Part shown: positions 1 through 7,949 of the stretch, piece after piece
Numbering within the stretch: position 1 is the stretch's first letter
How the letters are laid out: the number at the start of each line of letters is the position of its first letter
NCBI RefSeq assembly: GCF_024171495.1
Contig: NZ_JALJZW010000003.1
Location: forward strand, 142,001-206,000
Length of the DNA stretch: 64,000 bases
Reading direction: 5' to 3'
From: Deinococcus sp. HSC-46F16
Lineage (GTDB): Bacteria > Deinococcota > Deinococci > Deinococcales > Deinococcaceae
Made by a program: the position numbers and the translations under genes
The notes under the pieces: generated by a model
Told to the model about the DNA's origin: nothing
Database searches by the model: none
What the model saw: the letters and a program-made list of their open reading frames with translations, nothing else

Positions 1-1624
1 CGCGGTACCCGCCGGGCAGGGCGGCGGTGCGCCGGAACTCGCCCCGTGTCGGCGCGGCCGTCTCCCCCGGCTGGGGACCGGTGGGAAGTCGGGGAGCCGG
101 ATCCTGGGCCGCCCAGCCCCGGCGGGGTTGCCCGCGCAGGGCCGCGCGGGCCGCGCCCTCCAGCGTCGCGGCGAGGGCGCAGCGGGTCAGCTCGCTGCCG
201 AACGCCAGGGGATGCTCGCCGTCTGGCAGGCGGCCCCGCAGGTCCGGCAAGTCGGCGTGCAGCACCGGCGGCACCCGCTCCAGCACGCCCAGGCGCAGCG
301 CCGAGTCCAGCAGCGGGCGGGCCTCGGCGGCGGGAAGCGGCAGGTGGCCGAGCGCCTGCTCGGCGCAAAAGGGACTGGGCAGCGCGGCCAGTGGGGCCAG
401 GGCGCGGGCCGCGCCGGGCAGGGCCTGCTCGACTTCCGCGAGGAGGTCGCCCTGCACCGCCGGGGTCAGGCGCACCCGGGGAGGCCAAGGCTCCCGCAGC
501 CGCAGCAGGGGGCGCAGGGCCGTCAGCCAGCCTTCCGAGTGCCGGATCAGGGCCAGGGCGGGGGCCGGGTCGGGCAGGGCGGCGCTGGGCAGCGGCGAAG
601 CCCGGAAGACCCGCAGGCGCCCCCCGCCGAACTGCTGGCGGACGGCGCGGGCCAGCGCGTCTTCCCGGCAGGGGGTGGTCGCCAGCAGCAAGACCAGCGG
701 CAGCGGCCAGTTCAGCGCGAAGGGCAGCAGGTCATCCGGTCCGGCCCCCACCTCCGCGCGGTGCAGCGCGATCACCAGCGGCTGCCCGTGCCCGATCAGG
801 AGGCCGCTGAGTCCGGACACCAGGTGAGGCACGGACGGTCCCTCCTCCAGCAGCTTCCCCAGTCGGGCGTGGGCCTCGGGGGGCAGCAGGGTGCGCAGGC
901 GCAGCAGCAGGGAGGTCAGCAGCAGCCGGGGATCGGCGACGGCGTCCAGCTCGACATAGGGCCAGTCCTGGCTCTCCAGCACGCTGCGGAGCGTCGCCCG
1001 CGTGCCGTGCCCGGACCGCGCCGTGTACAGCAGCACCTGCGGCTCGCGCCGGGCCAGTTCCTGCGTCGCCCGCAGTTCCGGGGCGAACCGGCCCGCCAGC
1101 CAAGCGACGGCCGAGCCCTCCAGCCTCTCCGGCGGCGAGTCGCCGGGTGAGGCGGCCTGCTGGCGCCGCACCGCCTGCCGCCTGCCGTCCAGCCGCTGCC
1201 GCTGGGTGTCCAGCCAGGTTTGCAGGGCCGGGTTGCCCGGGTCGTCCAGCCCGCCCAGCGGGGGACCATTCAGGGCCAGGTGCGGAACTGTCGCCGCACC
1301 AGCCTCGGCGGCGAGTTCCTCCAGGTCCGTCCCCGCCGTGAAGCGCAGCAGGGGACCGCCCCCCGGCGCGAGGTCCAGGCCCTGTGCCCGCAGCTTGGAC
1401 AGCTCGACCCGCAGGCTCGCCAGGCCGCGCCCGCCCGGCCACAGCAGTTCCGCGACGGTGCTGCGGTGCATGGGGCGGCCTTCCAGGGCGAGGTAGGTCA
1501 GCAGCAGGGTGCCCTTGCGCGACAGCGGCAGGGCGGCGTCGCCACGCAGGACGGCGGCAGTTCCCAGAACGCGCAGCCGTACGGGTGCTGGCTCCGGGGC
1601 GAGGGGAGAAGCAAGAGAGGTCAC
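1..1624 (-). CDS. SARP-like transcriptional regulator (C-terminus beyond window)
   Basis: The reading frame starts at GTG 1624 and runs off the left edge, so at least 540 residues are visible. The N-terminus (about residues 14-95) reads as an OmpR/SARP-type winged helix, with VRLRVLGTAAVLRGD, a strand-turn LPLSRKGTLLLTYLAL and the helix STVAELLWPGGRGLASLRVELSKL. This is the usual layout of SARP/LuxR-like activators. Around residues 190-200 a sequence ARSGHGTRATL sits where large members carry a P-loop, but the Walker lysine is replaced by arginine, so ATP binding is doubtful. The rest is Leu/Ala-rich helical sequence. It diverges from the fimbrial operon and could regulate it, which is inference. 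The start was chosen because the DNA-binding domain begins just after it; a 17-codon leader ORF ends 4 nt upstream. No strong Shine-Dalgarno is present. Confidence 0.75.
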   Translation of the reverse strand, partial: MTSLASPLAPEPAPVRLRVLGTAAVLRGDAALPLSRKGTLLLTYLALEGRPMHRSTVAELLWPGGRGLASLRVELSKLRAQGLDLAPGGGPLLRFTAGTDLEELAAEAGAATVPHLALNGPPLGGLDDPGNPALQTWLDTQRQRLDGRRQAVRRQQAASPGDSPPERLEGSAVAWLAGRFAPELRATQELARREPQVLLYTARSGHGTRATLRSVLESQDWPYVELDAVADPRLLLTSLLLRLRTLLPPEAHARLGKLLEEGPSVPHLVSGLSGLLIGHGQPLVIALHRAEVGAGPDDLLPFALNWPLPLVLLLATTPCREDALARAVRQQFGGGRLRVFRASPLPSAALPDPAPALALIRHSEGWLTALRPLLRLREPWPPRVRLTPAVQGDLLAEVEQALPGAARALAPLAALPSPFCAEQALGHLPLPAAEARPLLDSALRLGVLERVPPVLHADLPDLRGRLPDGEHPLAFGSELTRCALAATLEGAARAALRGQPRRGWAAQDPAPRLPTGPQPGETAAPTRGEFRRTAALPGGYR

Positions 1625-1628
1625 AGCG

Positions 1629-1682
1629 TTAACGCCGGGTGACGGAGGTGTTAATGGCTGGTGAACGCCTGAGACAGTGCAT
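1629..1682 (-). CDS. 17-aa leaderless leader ORF upstream of the SARP-like gene
   Basis: ATG at 1682 lies exactly 6 nt after a TAAAGT -10 box (1694-1689, minus strand). It opens a 17-codon frame beginning MHCLRRSPAINT and ending in TAA at 1631-1629, only 4 nt before the GTG start of the regulator, and in a different frame. The geometry (leaderless promoter, tiny ORF, stop next to the main start) suggests translational coupling or reinitiation. No function is assigned to the peptide itself. Confidence 0.45.
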   Translation of the reverse strand: MHCLRRSPAINTSVTRR

Positions 1683-1688
1683 GAACAC

Positions 1689-1712
1689 ACTTTAATCAGG
1701 TTCGGTCAGGTT
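1689..1712 (-). promoter_or_regulatory. Promoter with heptamer direct repeats upstream of the SARP-like gene
   Basis: Reading the minus strand, two copies of AACCTGA (1712-1706 and 1702-1696) lie 10 bp apart and directly abut a TAAAGT -10 box (1694-1689). SARP regulators are known to bind short heptameric direct repeats spaced about one helical turn near the -35 region. The pair may be an autoregulatory site, although the distance to the -10 box is shorter than in classical SARP promoters. Confidence 0.4.
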
Positions 1713-1793
1713 GGAGGCCTCATTTGAGAATGCCCCCGCGGGGGGGCATGGGGCCGCTTTAACGTTTTCGTTGACGCGTCAGGCCCGCCGGGA

Positions 1794-1823
1794 TTGTCCG
1801 CTGCCGGAGCGCCCGCCTAGAGT
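1794..1823 (+). promoter_or_regulatory. Putative promoter of the fimbrial operon
   Basis: TTGTCC (1794-1799), an 18-bp spacer and TAGAGT (1818-1823) form a plausible housekeeping promoter; transcription would start near 1830. This leaves an approximately 85-nt leader ending in the GGAAGGA ribosome-binding site (1904-1910) of the first pilin gene. Confidence 0.35.
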
Positions 1824-1914
1824 GCCCCTACGCAAACGACCACAGCGGAGTCCGCGTCCAGAACAGGGGTTCACGGTGAACCTCTGCGCGGCTTCCCCGT
1901 GTCGGAAGGACGAG

Positions 1915-2424
1915 ATGATGAAGAACCTGACCCTGCTGGCCGCCGCCCTGACCCTCGCCGGTTCTGCCTCCGCCGCCACCTCCACCGGGAGCGTGGTGTT
2001 CAAGGCCACGGTGGCCAACACCTGCCACATCGTGGGGGTTCAGGCGGCGCTGCCCGCCTCCCTGGGCTCGGGGACAGCCTCCACGGCGAGCTACACGGCG
2101 CTGAACAACAGTGGAGTGTCCACCGCGGCCATCGGCGCCGTGATCGAGTGCACCAAGGGCACGGTCGTCGACATCAAGGCCACGCCCGGCGCCCAGGGGA
2201 CGGCGGCGACCGATGGCCGGAGCGGCACCATGAAGCTCTCCGGCACCGGCGGCGCCTTCCTGAACGGGGCCTGGACGATGGCGGTGGACAAGGTGAATTC
2301 CACCAGCCAGATGACGGGCGACCGCTACGGCGGCTCGGTGACCTTCCGGCCCGACGCCGGGCAGTGGGGGGCTGTCAAGGGCGACTACAGCGGCATCCTG
2401 ACCGTCACCTTCGAATACAACTGA
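1915..2424 (+). CDS. Spore-coat-U domain pilin subunit (Csu/sigma-fimbria type), first copy
   Basis: A secreted subunit of a Csu-type chaperone-usher pilus, about 169 residues. The N-terminus MKNLTLLAAALTLAGSASA is a clear Sec signal peptide with an AxA cleavage site. The mature part contains the SCPU features: an early strand GSVVFKATVANTCHIVG with a conserved cysteine, a second cysteine (VIECTKG), and the C-terminal strand GILTVTFEYN typical of donor-strand-exchanged pilins. GGAAGGA lies 4 nt before ATG 1915 and 7 nt before ATG 1918, so either could be used. A longer frame back to 1711 exists but would precede the signal peptide and the promoter. First gene of a four-gene operon with a second SCPU protein, chaperone and usher. 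Confidence 0.88.
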   Translation: MMKNLTLLAAALTLAGSASAATSTGSVVFKATVANTCHIVGVQAALPASLGSGTASTASYTALNNSGVSTAAIGAVIECTKGTVVDIKATPGAQGTAATDGRSGTMKLSGTGGAFLNGAWTMAVDKVNSTSQMTGDRYGGSVTFRPDAGQWGAVKGDYSGILTVTFEYN

Positions 2425-2489
2425 GCCCCGCAGGAGCGCTCCGGCAAGCCCCCAGGGCGGCCTGGGCGCTCCGCTCTCCGAGGTCATCC

Positions 2490-2924
2490 ATGCGCTGGCT
2501 GTTCTCCCTTCTTCTGCTTACCGGCTTCGCTGCGGCGGCGCCGGCTTCTGGCTGTGTGGCCTCGGTGTCTGCGGCGCCCCCACTGCCCTATCAGGCGCTG
2601 CCCACGGCCCCGGACGTGCGGCAGGTCACCCTCGACATCGTGTGCGCCCGCAAGCAGGACCTCTACCGCGTTTCACTGCCCGGCGTGCAGGGCGACCTCG
2701 TCCGGCTGCTGGGGCCGGGCGGCGAGGCGCTGCTGGGCCGCCTCTCCGGCCACGAGTCGCTCGGCCTCTGGCAGGGCGGGGGCATTGGCGCGGTCGAGGG
2801 CGGCTCGGGCCAGGGACCGCGCACCTACCGCCACACCCTAACCCTCCAGATTGAACCCGGCCAGTGGGGGGCGGGGCGCGGGAGCTACGTGGCCGACCTC
2901 GCCCTCACCGTGGAGTCCAAGTGA
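2490..2924 (+). CDS. Spore-coat-U domain pilus subunit, second copy
   Basis: A 144-residue secreted protein with signal peptide MRWLFSLLLLTGFAAAAPA followed by a single SCPU-like domain. Two cysteines (SGCVAS and DIVCARK) match the disulfide of the family, and the C-terminal strand reads GSYVADLALTVESK. It lies 65 bp after the first pilin gene and 20 bp before the chaperone gene, in the same orientation. Csu operons usually end with a larger two-domain tip adhesin after the usher. None is present here, so this small second subunit may be a minor or tip component; that role is inferred from its position only. Confidence 0.75.
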   Translation: MRWLFSLLLLTGFAAAAPASGCVASVSAAPPLPYQALPTAPDVRQVTLDIVCARKQDLYRVSLPGVQGDLVRLLGPGGEALLGRLSGHESLGLWQGGGIGAVEGGSGQGPRTYRHTLTLQIEPGQWGAGRGSYVADLALTVESK

Positions 2925-2944
2925 ATCCCCCCCAGGAGTGCCCC

Positions 2945-3670
2945 ATGCCCCGACTGCTTCCCCTGATCCTGATGTTCGCCCTGCTGCTCGGCCTGGGCGG
3001 CGCGGGAGCGCAGGGCTACGGCTTCTCGCCCACCGTGCTGGGGATCGCCCCTACCGGGAACCTCAGCACCCAGACCACCATGCTGAACGCGGGCCAGACT
3101 CCGGCGACTTTCCGGGTCGTACCGGTGCTGTGGCGCATGGAGGGCGGACAGTCGGTGCTGTCGGAGACGCGCGACCTGCTCGTGAATCCGGCGTCTTTCA
3201 CCCTGGCGCCGGGCGCGTCGCAGGTCATCCGGGTGGCCCTGCGCAAGAAGCCGGGCGACACCGAACTGACCTACCGCCTGCTGGTGCAGGAGGTGCCGGG
3301 CGAGAGCACCGCGACCACCCAGACGCCGCTGGGCGACGGCCGCAGCCTGAACATGCAGCTCGCCCTGAGCTTTTCCCTGCCTGTCTACGTGACGCCGCCG
3401 GGAGCGCAGGCGCAGGTCACTGCGACGCTGAGCCGCGACGGCAACGACCTGATCGTCCATCTGCGCAACAGTGGCCGTCGCCGGGCCACCTACGGCAACC
3501 TGCTCGCCGGACGCGGCGGGGAGCCGCTCGCCGTCGCCTCCTTCGCGGTGCTCGCCGGGGCGGACTACACCCTGCGGTTGCCGGGGCTGGGCGCGGGCAC
3601 GGGACCGCTGACCCTGAGCTACCGCGACGCGGATGGACGGGAGGTCCGTGAGACGCTCGCCCTGCCGTAG
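2945..3670 (+). CDS. csuC: Periplasmic pilus assembly chaperone (PapD/CsuC type)
   Basis: A 241-residue periplasmic chaperone that would cap pilin subunits by donor-strand complementation and deliver them to the usher. It has a signal peptide (MPRLLPLILMFALLLGLGGAGAQ) and then two Ig-like domains. The first (about residues 25-135) holds the typical GFSPTVLGIAP edge strand, ASFTLAPGASQVIRVALR and the ELTYRLLVQEVP segment; the second contains LSFSLPVYVTPP. An AGGAG ribosome-binding site lies 6 nt upstream. The last 38 bp overlap the usher gene, pointing to coupled expression. Confidence 0.85.
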   Translation: MPRLLPLILMFALLLGLGGAGAQGYGFSPTVLGIAPTGNLSTQTTMLNAGQTPATFRVVPVLWRMEGGQSVLSETRDLLVNPASFTLAPGASQVIRVALRKKPGDTELTYRLLVQEVPGESTATTQTPLGDGRSLNMQLALSFSLPVYVTPPGAQAQVTATLSRDGNDLIVHLRNSGRRRATYGNLLAGRGGEPLAVASFAVLAGADYTLRLPGLGAGTGPLTLSYRDADGREVRETLALP

Positions 3671-5786
3671 CGCGGCGGCCCTGCTCACGGCGGCCCTGCT
3701 GTGTCCGGCCGTCGCCGCGCCGTGTGAGGCGCCCGAAGCGCTCCTCCAGGTCTTCGTGCAGGGCTCGGACCGGGGAACTCAGGTCGTTCGCCTGGCCGCG
3801 ACGGGGGAGGGGCCGGTGCAGGTCCTGCTGCCCCCCGACGTGCTGCGGCCCGGCGAGGCGGCGCTGCGGGGCGAGCGGCTGAGCTGCGGCGGCGACATCT
3901 TCGTGACCTTGGCCGCCGACGTGGCCGTGCGCTACGACGCGGGCGCCCAGACCCTGACCCTGACCCTGCCCCCGGCCCGCCTGGGCAGCCGGGTGGCGGA
4001 CTTCGCGGAGTTCTCGCTCGACCCACCCCCCCTGTACGGCGAGGCGGGCTGGGCCGTGACCTTCGGGGTGCGGGGGGCGGCGAGCTACGGGCGGCTGGAG
4101 GACTGGACCGCCGGGGCCTACGCCGACGTGGGCACCGCGCGGGGCGGCCTCTCCGGGTCGCTGGGGGCCGTGGCGGTGCGGGACGCGGGCACGGGCGGCT
4201 CCGGAGTGCAGCCCCGCGCCCTGCTGCGGTATGCCGTGACACCGGAACTGCGCCTGTACGGCGTGTGGAACGCTGCGCCGACCGGGGAGGCCCCCGGCTT
4301 CGGGGTGACCGACTTCCGGGGGGTGGCGGTCGAGGGCCGGGGCGGTCCCCCCCGTGTGCTGCCCGACTACCGCCTGGACCTGCCCCTTCCGGCCGACGTG
4401 GAGGTGCAGGTCAACGGGCGGCGGCTGCGCGTCTTCCGGGCCGAGGCGGGCTCACTCACCCTGCGCAACGTTCCCCTGCCGCCGGGGGGCTATACCCTGC
4501 GGGTCCTCCTGACCGACGAGACGGGCACCCGTGAGGTGGAGGAGCGGGTGTCCGCCGAGGCCGTTACCCTGCCCTCCGGCACCTTCGCCTACGCGGCCCA
4601 GGTGGGCTGGACGTCCGGGGGTTACCGGGCGGGCGCCTCCGGCCAGGTGGGGCTGGGAGGAGGTTGGACGGTCCTGGGGAGCGCGGCCCTCACCCCCGAC
4701 CGCACCGCACTGTCGGCGCGGGCCAACCTCGCCCGTGCAGGCTGGACCCTGGGACTGGGCGCCTCGGTGGGCCATGCCCCCGGCGAGGGCTGGCAGCCCG
4801 AACTGAGCGCCGAGGCGACCCGCGCGGTGGGCCGCCTGACCCTCCAGGGCCGGGCGACGCTCCCCGTGAACGACGTGCGGACGACGACCTTGGGCCTGGG
4901 CGCCCGCTACGCCACGCCCGACTGGGAGGTCTCGGTGGGCGCCCGCTCGGGTCTGGAGGCCGCCACCTGGGAGGCCGACGCCTCGGTCACCCGCAGCTTC
5001 GGGGGACGCGGCAACCTGAGCCTCACCGGGGGCCTGCGCCCGGATGGCTGGAGCGCGGGCCTGCGCACCACCTGGACGCCCGAGCCCCGCTGGAACGTGT
5101 CGGCCGGGGTGGGCCGGGACCAGGCGGCCAACCTTCAGGTGCGCTACGCCCCCACCCTCGCCCACACGGTGGAGGTTGCGGCCTCCCCACAGGCGGCCAG
5201 CCTGAACTACGCCTACCAGGGGCCGGTCCGGGCGGCGGCCTCGGTGAGCACGAGCGGGGCCTCGGCCCAGGTCGAGGGCGTGGTCGTCGTCAGCGGCGGG
5301 CGGGTGACCCTCCAGCCCGACGGGGCCACGCGGGGTGTGCGCGTCCAGACCGGGATTCCCGGCATTCCCCTGCTCGTGGCGGGCGAGCCCGTCGGCGTGA
5401 CAGACGCCCGGGGTGACCTGCTCGTCACCCGGCTTCCCATCGGGCCAGCCATGACGCTGGGGGTGGACCTCGGCGCCCTGCCCTTCGGCATCGCCCTGCG
5501 CGAGGTGTCACGCGACTTGCCTCTCCCGGTCAGCGGCGTGGTCACGCTCGACTGGCGGGAGAACTTCCGCGAGTACCGCTGGGTGCAGTACCTGTGGGCA
5601 CCCGGCCAGCCCGCCGCCTACGGGGAGGTGGGCTTCGGGGAGGAGGTGGTCCTTCTCGACGAGGAGGGCAACGGGTTGACGCCGGTGTCAACTAGGGTAC
5701 TGCACGGGGAACTGCGGGGGGAGGACGGTCGGCGCTGCGGGGTGACGGTCGGGGTGGGGGAGGAGCGAGTGAGCTGTCGCCCATGA
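3633..5786 (+). CDS. csuD: Fimbrial outer-membrane usher (PapC/FimD/CsuD type)
   Basis: A 717-residue outer-membrane usher that would accept chaperone-subunit complexes and polymerise the pilus. After a signal peptide (about residues 1-29, ending AVAAP) come an N-terminal binding domain, a long glycine- and aromatic-rich beta-barrel region, and an internal plug-like segment (DYRLDLPLPADVEVQVNGRRLRVF with GSLTLRNVPLPPGGYTLRVLL). The C-terminal part (GIPGIPLLVAGEPVGVTDARGDLLV) matches usher C-terminal domains. It is shorter than many ushers (about 800 residues) but within the range for Csu/SCPU ushers. The start is uncertain: ATG 3633 overlaps the chaperone gene, and GTG 3648, preceded by GGGAGG, is an alternative. 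The presence of an usher implies an outer membrane. Confidence 0.85.
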   Translation: MDGRSVRRSPCRSAAALLTAALLCPAVAAPCEAPEALLQVFVQGSDRGTQVVRLAATGEGPVQVLLPPDVLRPGEAALRGERLSCGGDIFVTLAADVAVRYDAGAQTLTLTLPPARLGSRVADFAEFSLDPPPLYGEAGWAVTFGVRGAASYGRLEDWTAGAYADVGTARGGLSGSLGAVAVRDAGTGGSGVQPRALLRYAVTPELRLYGVWNAAPTGEAPGFGVTDFRGVAVEGRGGPPRVLPDYRLDLPLPADVEVQVNGRRLRVFRAEAGSLTLRNVPLPPGGYTLRVLLTDETGTREVEERVSAEAVTLPSGTFAYAAQVGWTSGGYRAGASGQVGLGGGWTVLGSAALTPDRTALSARANLARAGWTLGLGASVGHAPGEGWQPELSAEATRAVGRLTLQGRATLPVNDVRTTTLGLGARYATPDWEVSVGARSGLEAATWEADASVTRSFGGRGNLSLTGGLRPDGWSAGLRTTWTPEPRWNVSAGVGRDQAANLQVRYAPTLAHTVEVAASPQAASLNYAYQGPVRAAASVSTSGASAQVEGVVVVSGGRVTLQPDGATRGVRVQTGIPGIPLLVAGEPVGVTDARGDLLVTRLPIGPAMTLGVDLGALPFGIALREVSRDLPLPVSGVVTLDWRENFREYRWVQYLWAPGQPAAYGEVGFGEEVVLLDEEGNGLTPVSTRVLHGELRGEDGRRCGVTVGVGEERVSCRP

Positions 5787-5851
5787 TGGCTGGATCGGCG
5801 GGGCGCGGACAACTGCTCCAGGCACCTCACGGCTTTGAAAAAGTCCTCTCC

Positions 5852-7237
5852 TCAACTCAACCTGTCCCGCAAGTCGTCCACGAAGGCTTGCAGTTCCAGG
5901 CGGGCCTGGGCAGCGCTGAGGTCCTGAAGCAGCGCCCCGGCGTGTAGCTGCCCACTCAGGCAGGCGCGTTCGAGCGCGTCCCAGTGCGGGCCGGTCAACT
6001 GCTTGCCCAGCAGCAGCTTCAGGGATCGCCGGGTCCGTTCCCACTGCACCTGCGGAGGCGCGGCGAGCAACTCGCGGCGCTCCTGCTCGGCCCGCTGCTG
6101 CGCTTCGTCCTCGGCGGCGCGGAGGCGGGCCTGACTCTCCTCACGGCGCTCCTCGGCCCCGGGGGCAGAAGGCCGGGCGTCCAGCACGTATTTCTCCGGC
6201 CGCTGCAGCATGTCGTTGATCAGGCCGCCCGGCTTGCGGACACTGCCCGGCTTCTCGCGCAGGGTGTCTTGCACGTACCGCACGACCTCTTCCACCCGGT
6301 CGCCCTTTTCCTTGGCGAGCTTGTTCGCGGCCGGAGCGGCCACCCCGCTCTCGACCAGCAGGCGCACCAGCGCGGGGTCCGGGTCGTCCAGGCTGGCGAA
6401 ATCGTAGGTGAGGGCCGTGGTGGCCCTGGAACCCCCGACGCGTACGTCCCGTAGGTAGCCCTGGGCGACCAGCTCCTCGTGGGCCTCGCTCAGCGCCCGG
6501 AGCGTCTTGCTGGGCTTGCCGTCCGTGATGCCGCACGCCAGGCGCCAGTCCTCCAACCCCACCGCCAGGGCGCGCCGCTGCTCCCCGGTGTCCGCGTACC
6601 GGTGGGCTTCCAGCAGGCGGTACAAGGCGCGGGCAGGCGGCTGCTCGATGCCGGTCAGGATCTTGTGCTCCAGCGCTTGGGTGAACCCGCTGCGAATGCT
6701 GTTCGCCATCTGCGTGCCGAGCTGAATGGTAAGGGTCGCGTTCGACACGAGTTCGCGGGTCGTCTCGAAGCTGTCCTGGCCGTCGATGTCCCAGTAACTC
6801 AGGTCGTTGATCAGCCGCATCCGCTTGACGTTGCGCAGCTTGCGGCCGTCCGGGAGGTGCCAGCCGTCGGTCACTGTCACGCTGGTGTACCACAGGCGAT
6901 CGAGCGACTCGCGCAGCCGGTGGAAGCTCTTGCCGTTGAGCGGTAGAAAGCTCGCGGCCCGCAACTCGTACGCCGTAGTGTGCAGGCGATTGTCCTCCGG
7001 ACACGACCGCGCCGCGAACAGACTCTCGATGCCGATCACAACGTTCGTGTCGATTCCCCGGGGACGCCCATGCGGAGCTTCCGCCGCGATGCCGAACGAC
7101 CGCCCCGCGATCTCAAAGGCGCTGTTCCACGAACGGCTGGCCTCGTCGTCGAGCCGGGTCTGGACGCTCACGATGCCCAGCCGCGCGAAGTTCCGCTCAT
7201 CCACCCTGGGCAGTGCCGGTTGTCGGTCCTTTTTCAT
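5852..7237 (-). CDS. repA: RepA-type replication initiator
   Basis: A 461-residue protein of the replication-initiator type found on Deinococcus plasmids and secondary chromosomes. It would bind the iterons immediately upstream and open the origin. Visible features are a conserved N-terminal block (NFARLGIVSVQTRLDDEA), the middle region RLRESLDRLWYTSVTVTDGWHL and RMRLINDLSYWDIDGQDSFETT consistent with initiator winged helices, and a charged C-terminal coiled coil (about residues 365-400, EERREESQARLRAAEDEAQQRAEQERR). ATG 7237 is preceded by GGGAGGGAC as ribosome-binding site. The gene converges on the usher gene, with 65 bp between and no clear terminator. No parA/parB pair is visible in the window. 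Identification rests on the combination with the iterons and on resemblance to Deinococcus initiators. Confidence 0.8.
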   Translation of the reverse strand: MKKDRQPALPRVDERNFARLGIVSVQTRLDDEASRSWNSAFEIAGRSFGIAAEAPHGRPRGIDTNVVIGIESLFAARSCPEDNRLHTTAYELRAASFLPLNGKSFHRLRESLDRLWYTSVTVTDGWHLPDGRKLRNVKRMRLINDLSYWDIDGQDSFETTRELVSNATLTIQLGTQMANSIRSGFTQALEHKILTGIEQPPARALYRLLEAHRYADTGEQRRALAVGLEDWRLACGITDGKPSKTLRALSEAHEELVAQGYLRDVRVGGSRATTALTYDFASLDDPDPALVRLLVESGVAAPAANKLAKEKGDRVEEVVRYVQDTLREKPGSVRKPGGLINDMLQRPEKYVLDARPSAPGAEERREESQARLRAAEDEAQQRAEQERRELLAAPPQVQWERTRRSLKLLLGKQLTGPHWDALERACLSGQLHAGALLQDLSAAQARLELQAFVDDLRDRLS

Positions 7238-7261
7238 GTCCCTCCCGCTGAGCTGCTGATT

Positions 7262-7312
7262 GTCTTTTCAAAGATAAAAAGAAACAACAACAGAGAGAAG
7301 CCAGAAAACGCG
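7262..7312. other. AT-rich stretch between repA and the iterons (candidate DNA-unwinding element and repA promoter)
   Basis: This is the most AT-rich run in the neighbourhood, with purine-rich A tracts on the plus strand. On the minus strand it contains TATCTT (7276-7271), a good TANNNT -10 box for repA, about 34 bp before its start codon. The position between initiator gene and iterons is what is expected of a duplex-unwinding region. Confidence 0.5.
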
Positions 7313-7339
7313 TGCCAGCCGCTGCCGAGAGCCGAAAAC

Positions 7340-7545
7340 GGCACAAAGGTGTCCCTATCCGGCAGCCTCTGCGGCACAAAGGTGTCCGGGGAGGTCGCCC
7401 AACCAGCGTGCGTGCGCCAGAGAGACGAAAAGCGCGTCCAGGTCGCAAGAAGTTTGGAAAACGGCACAAAGGTGTCCCCGTAGTATCGGGCTCCTGATGG
7501 AAGGGACTGCCCCCCTCGGACCTCAAAAACGGCACAAAGGTGTCC
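7340..7545 (+). repeat. Four iterons of the replication origin
   Basis: Four exact, same-orientation copies of the 15-mer GGCACAAAGGTGTCC are at 7340-7354, 7373-7387, 7463-7477 and 7531-7545. Copies 1, 3 and 4 are also preceded by AAAAC. Start-to-start spacings are 33, 90 and 68 bp; the first is three helical turns. The 15-mer itself is partly dyad-symmetric (GGCAC...GTGTCC). Direct repeats next to a replication-initiator gene are the classical binding sites for such an initiator and define an iteron-controlled origin. Confidence 0.9.
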
Positions 7546-7840
7546 CGGATGCCCTTACCCTCGCCGATGAAATCCTCTTGCCCGTCTCAGCCCATCCCGA
7601 CGACCGCAGGGTGGCGGCGGTCGCGCCCTATCTCAACTGGAGGATACGTCTCGAACGGGGGCGTTCCGTGGGCTGGTGTGGGGTCGGTCTGGCCGGGAGA
7701 CCACATCCGCCGGAGGGTCACGGAGCGTCACCCTGATCCTGATCTACAAGTTCTGCTGCTGCCCAGCAGGTCTGCGAGTCTGCCTCATGTTGGAACCTTG
7801 CTGCACCTCAGGTTCCTGGGTTCTGCGCAGGATGAGTCGT
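7546..7840. other. Non-coding region between the iterons and the polysaccharide promoter
   Basis: About 295 bp with no convincing gene on either strand. Open frames here lack ribosome-binding sites and recognisable sequence. No further iteron copy, tRNA or strong hairpin was seen. It may belong to the origin's flank. Confidence 0.5.
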
Positions 7841-7846
7841 TATAGT
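7841..7846 (+). promoter_or_regulatory. Leaderless-type promoter (-10 TATAGT) of the polysaccharide operon
   Basis: TATAGT is followed by 7 nt (ggcgccg) and then ATG 7854, so transcription should start at or next to that ATG. This is the TANNNT leaderless arrangement common in Deinococcus. No good -35 hexamer is visible. The ATG opens a 31-codon leader ORF rather than the kinase gene itself. Confidence 0.55.
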
Positions 7847-7853
7847 GGCGCCG

Positions 7854-7949
7854 ATGAGTGCCGTTCACTGTCGGAAGAGGCCAGGGGGGAACAGGCCCCC
7901 CACATTCGTGCGGGTCGAGCTTTCCCGCTGGACGATGGGCACCCCATGA
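7854..7949 (+). CDS. 31-aa leader ORF overlapping the start of the tyrosine kinase gene
   Basis: The ATG lies 7 nt after TATAGT. The frame encodes a basic 31-residue peptide (beginning [16 protein letters not shown], ending RWTMGTP). Its TGA (7947-7949) overlaps the ATG (7946) of the downstream kinase in an ATGA quartet, in another frame. Because the transcript probably begins at this ATG and the kinase start has no Shine-Dalgarno, translation of the leader followed by reinitiation is the simplest way to express the kinase. No similarity to a known peptide was recognised. Confidence 0.5.
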   Translation: MSAVHCRKRPGGNRPPTFVRVELSRWTMGTP

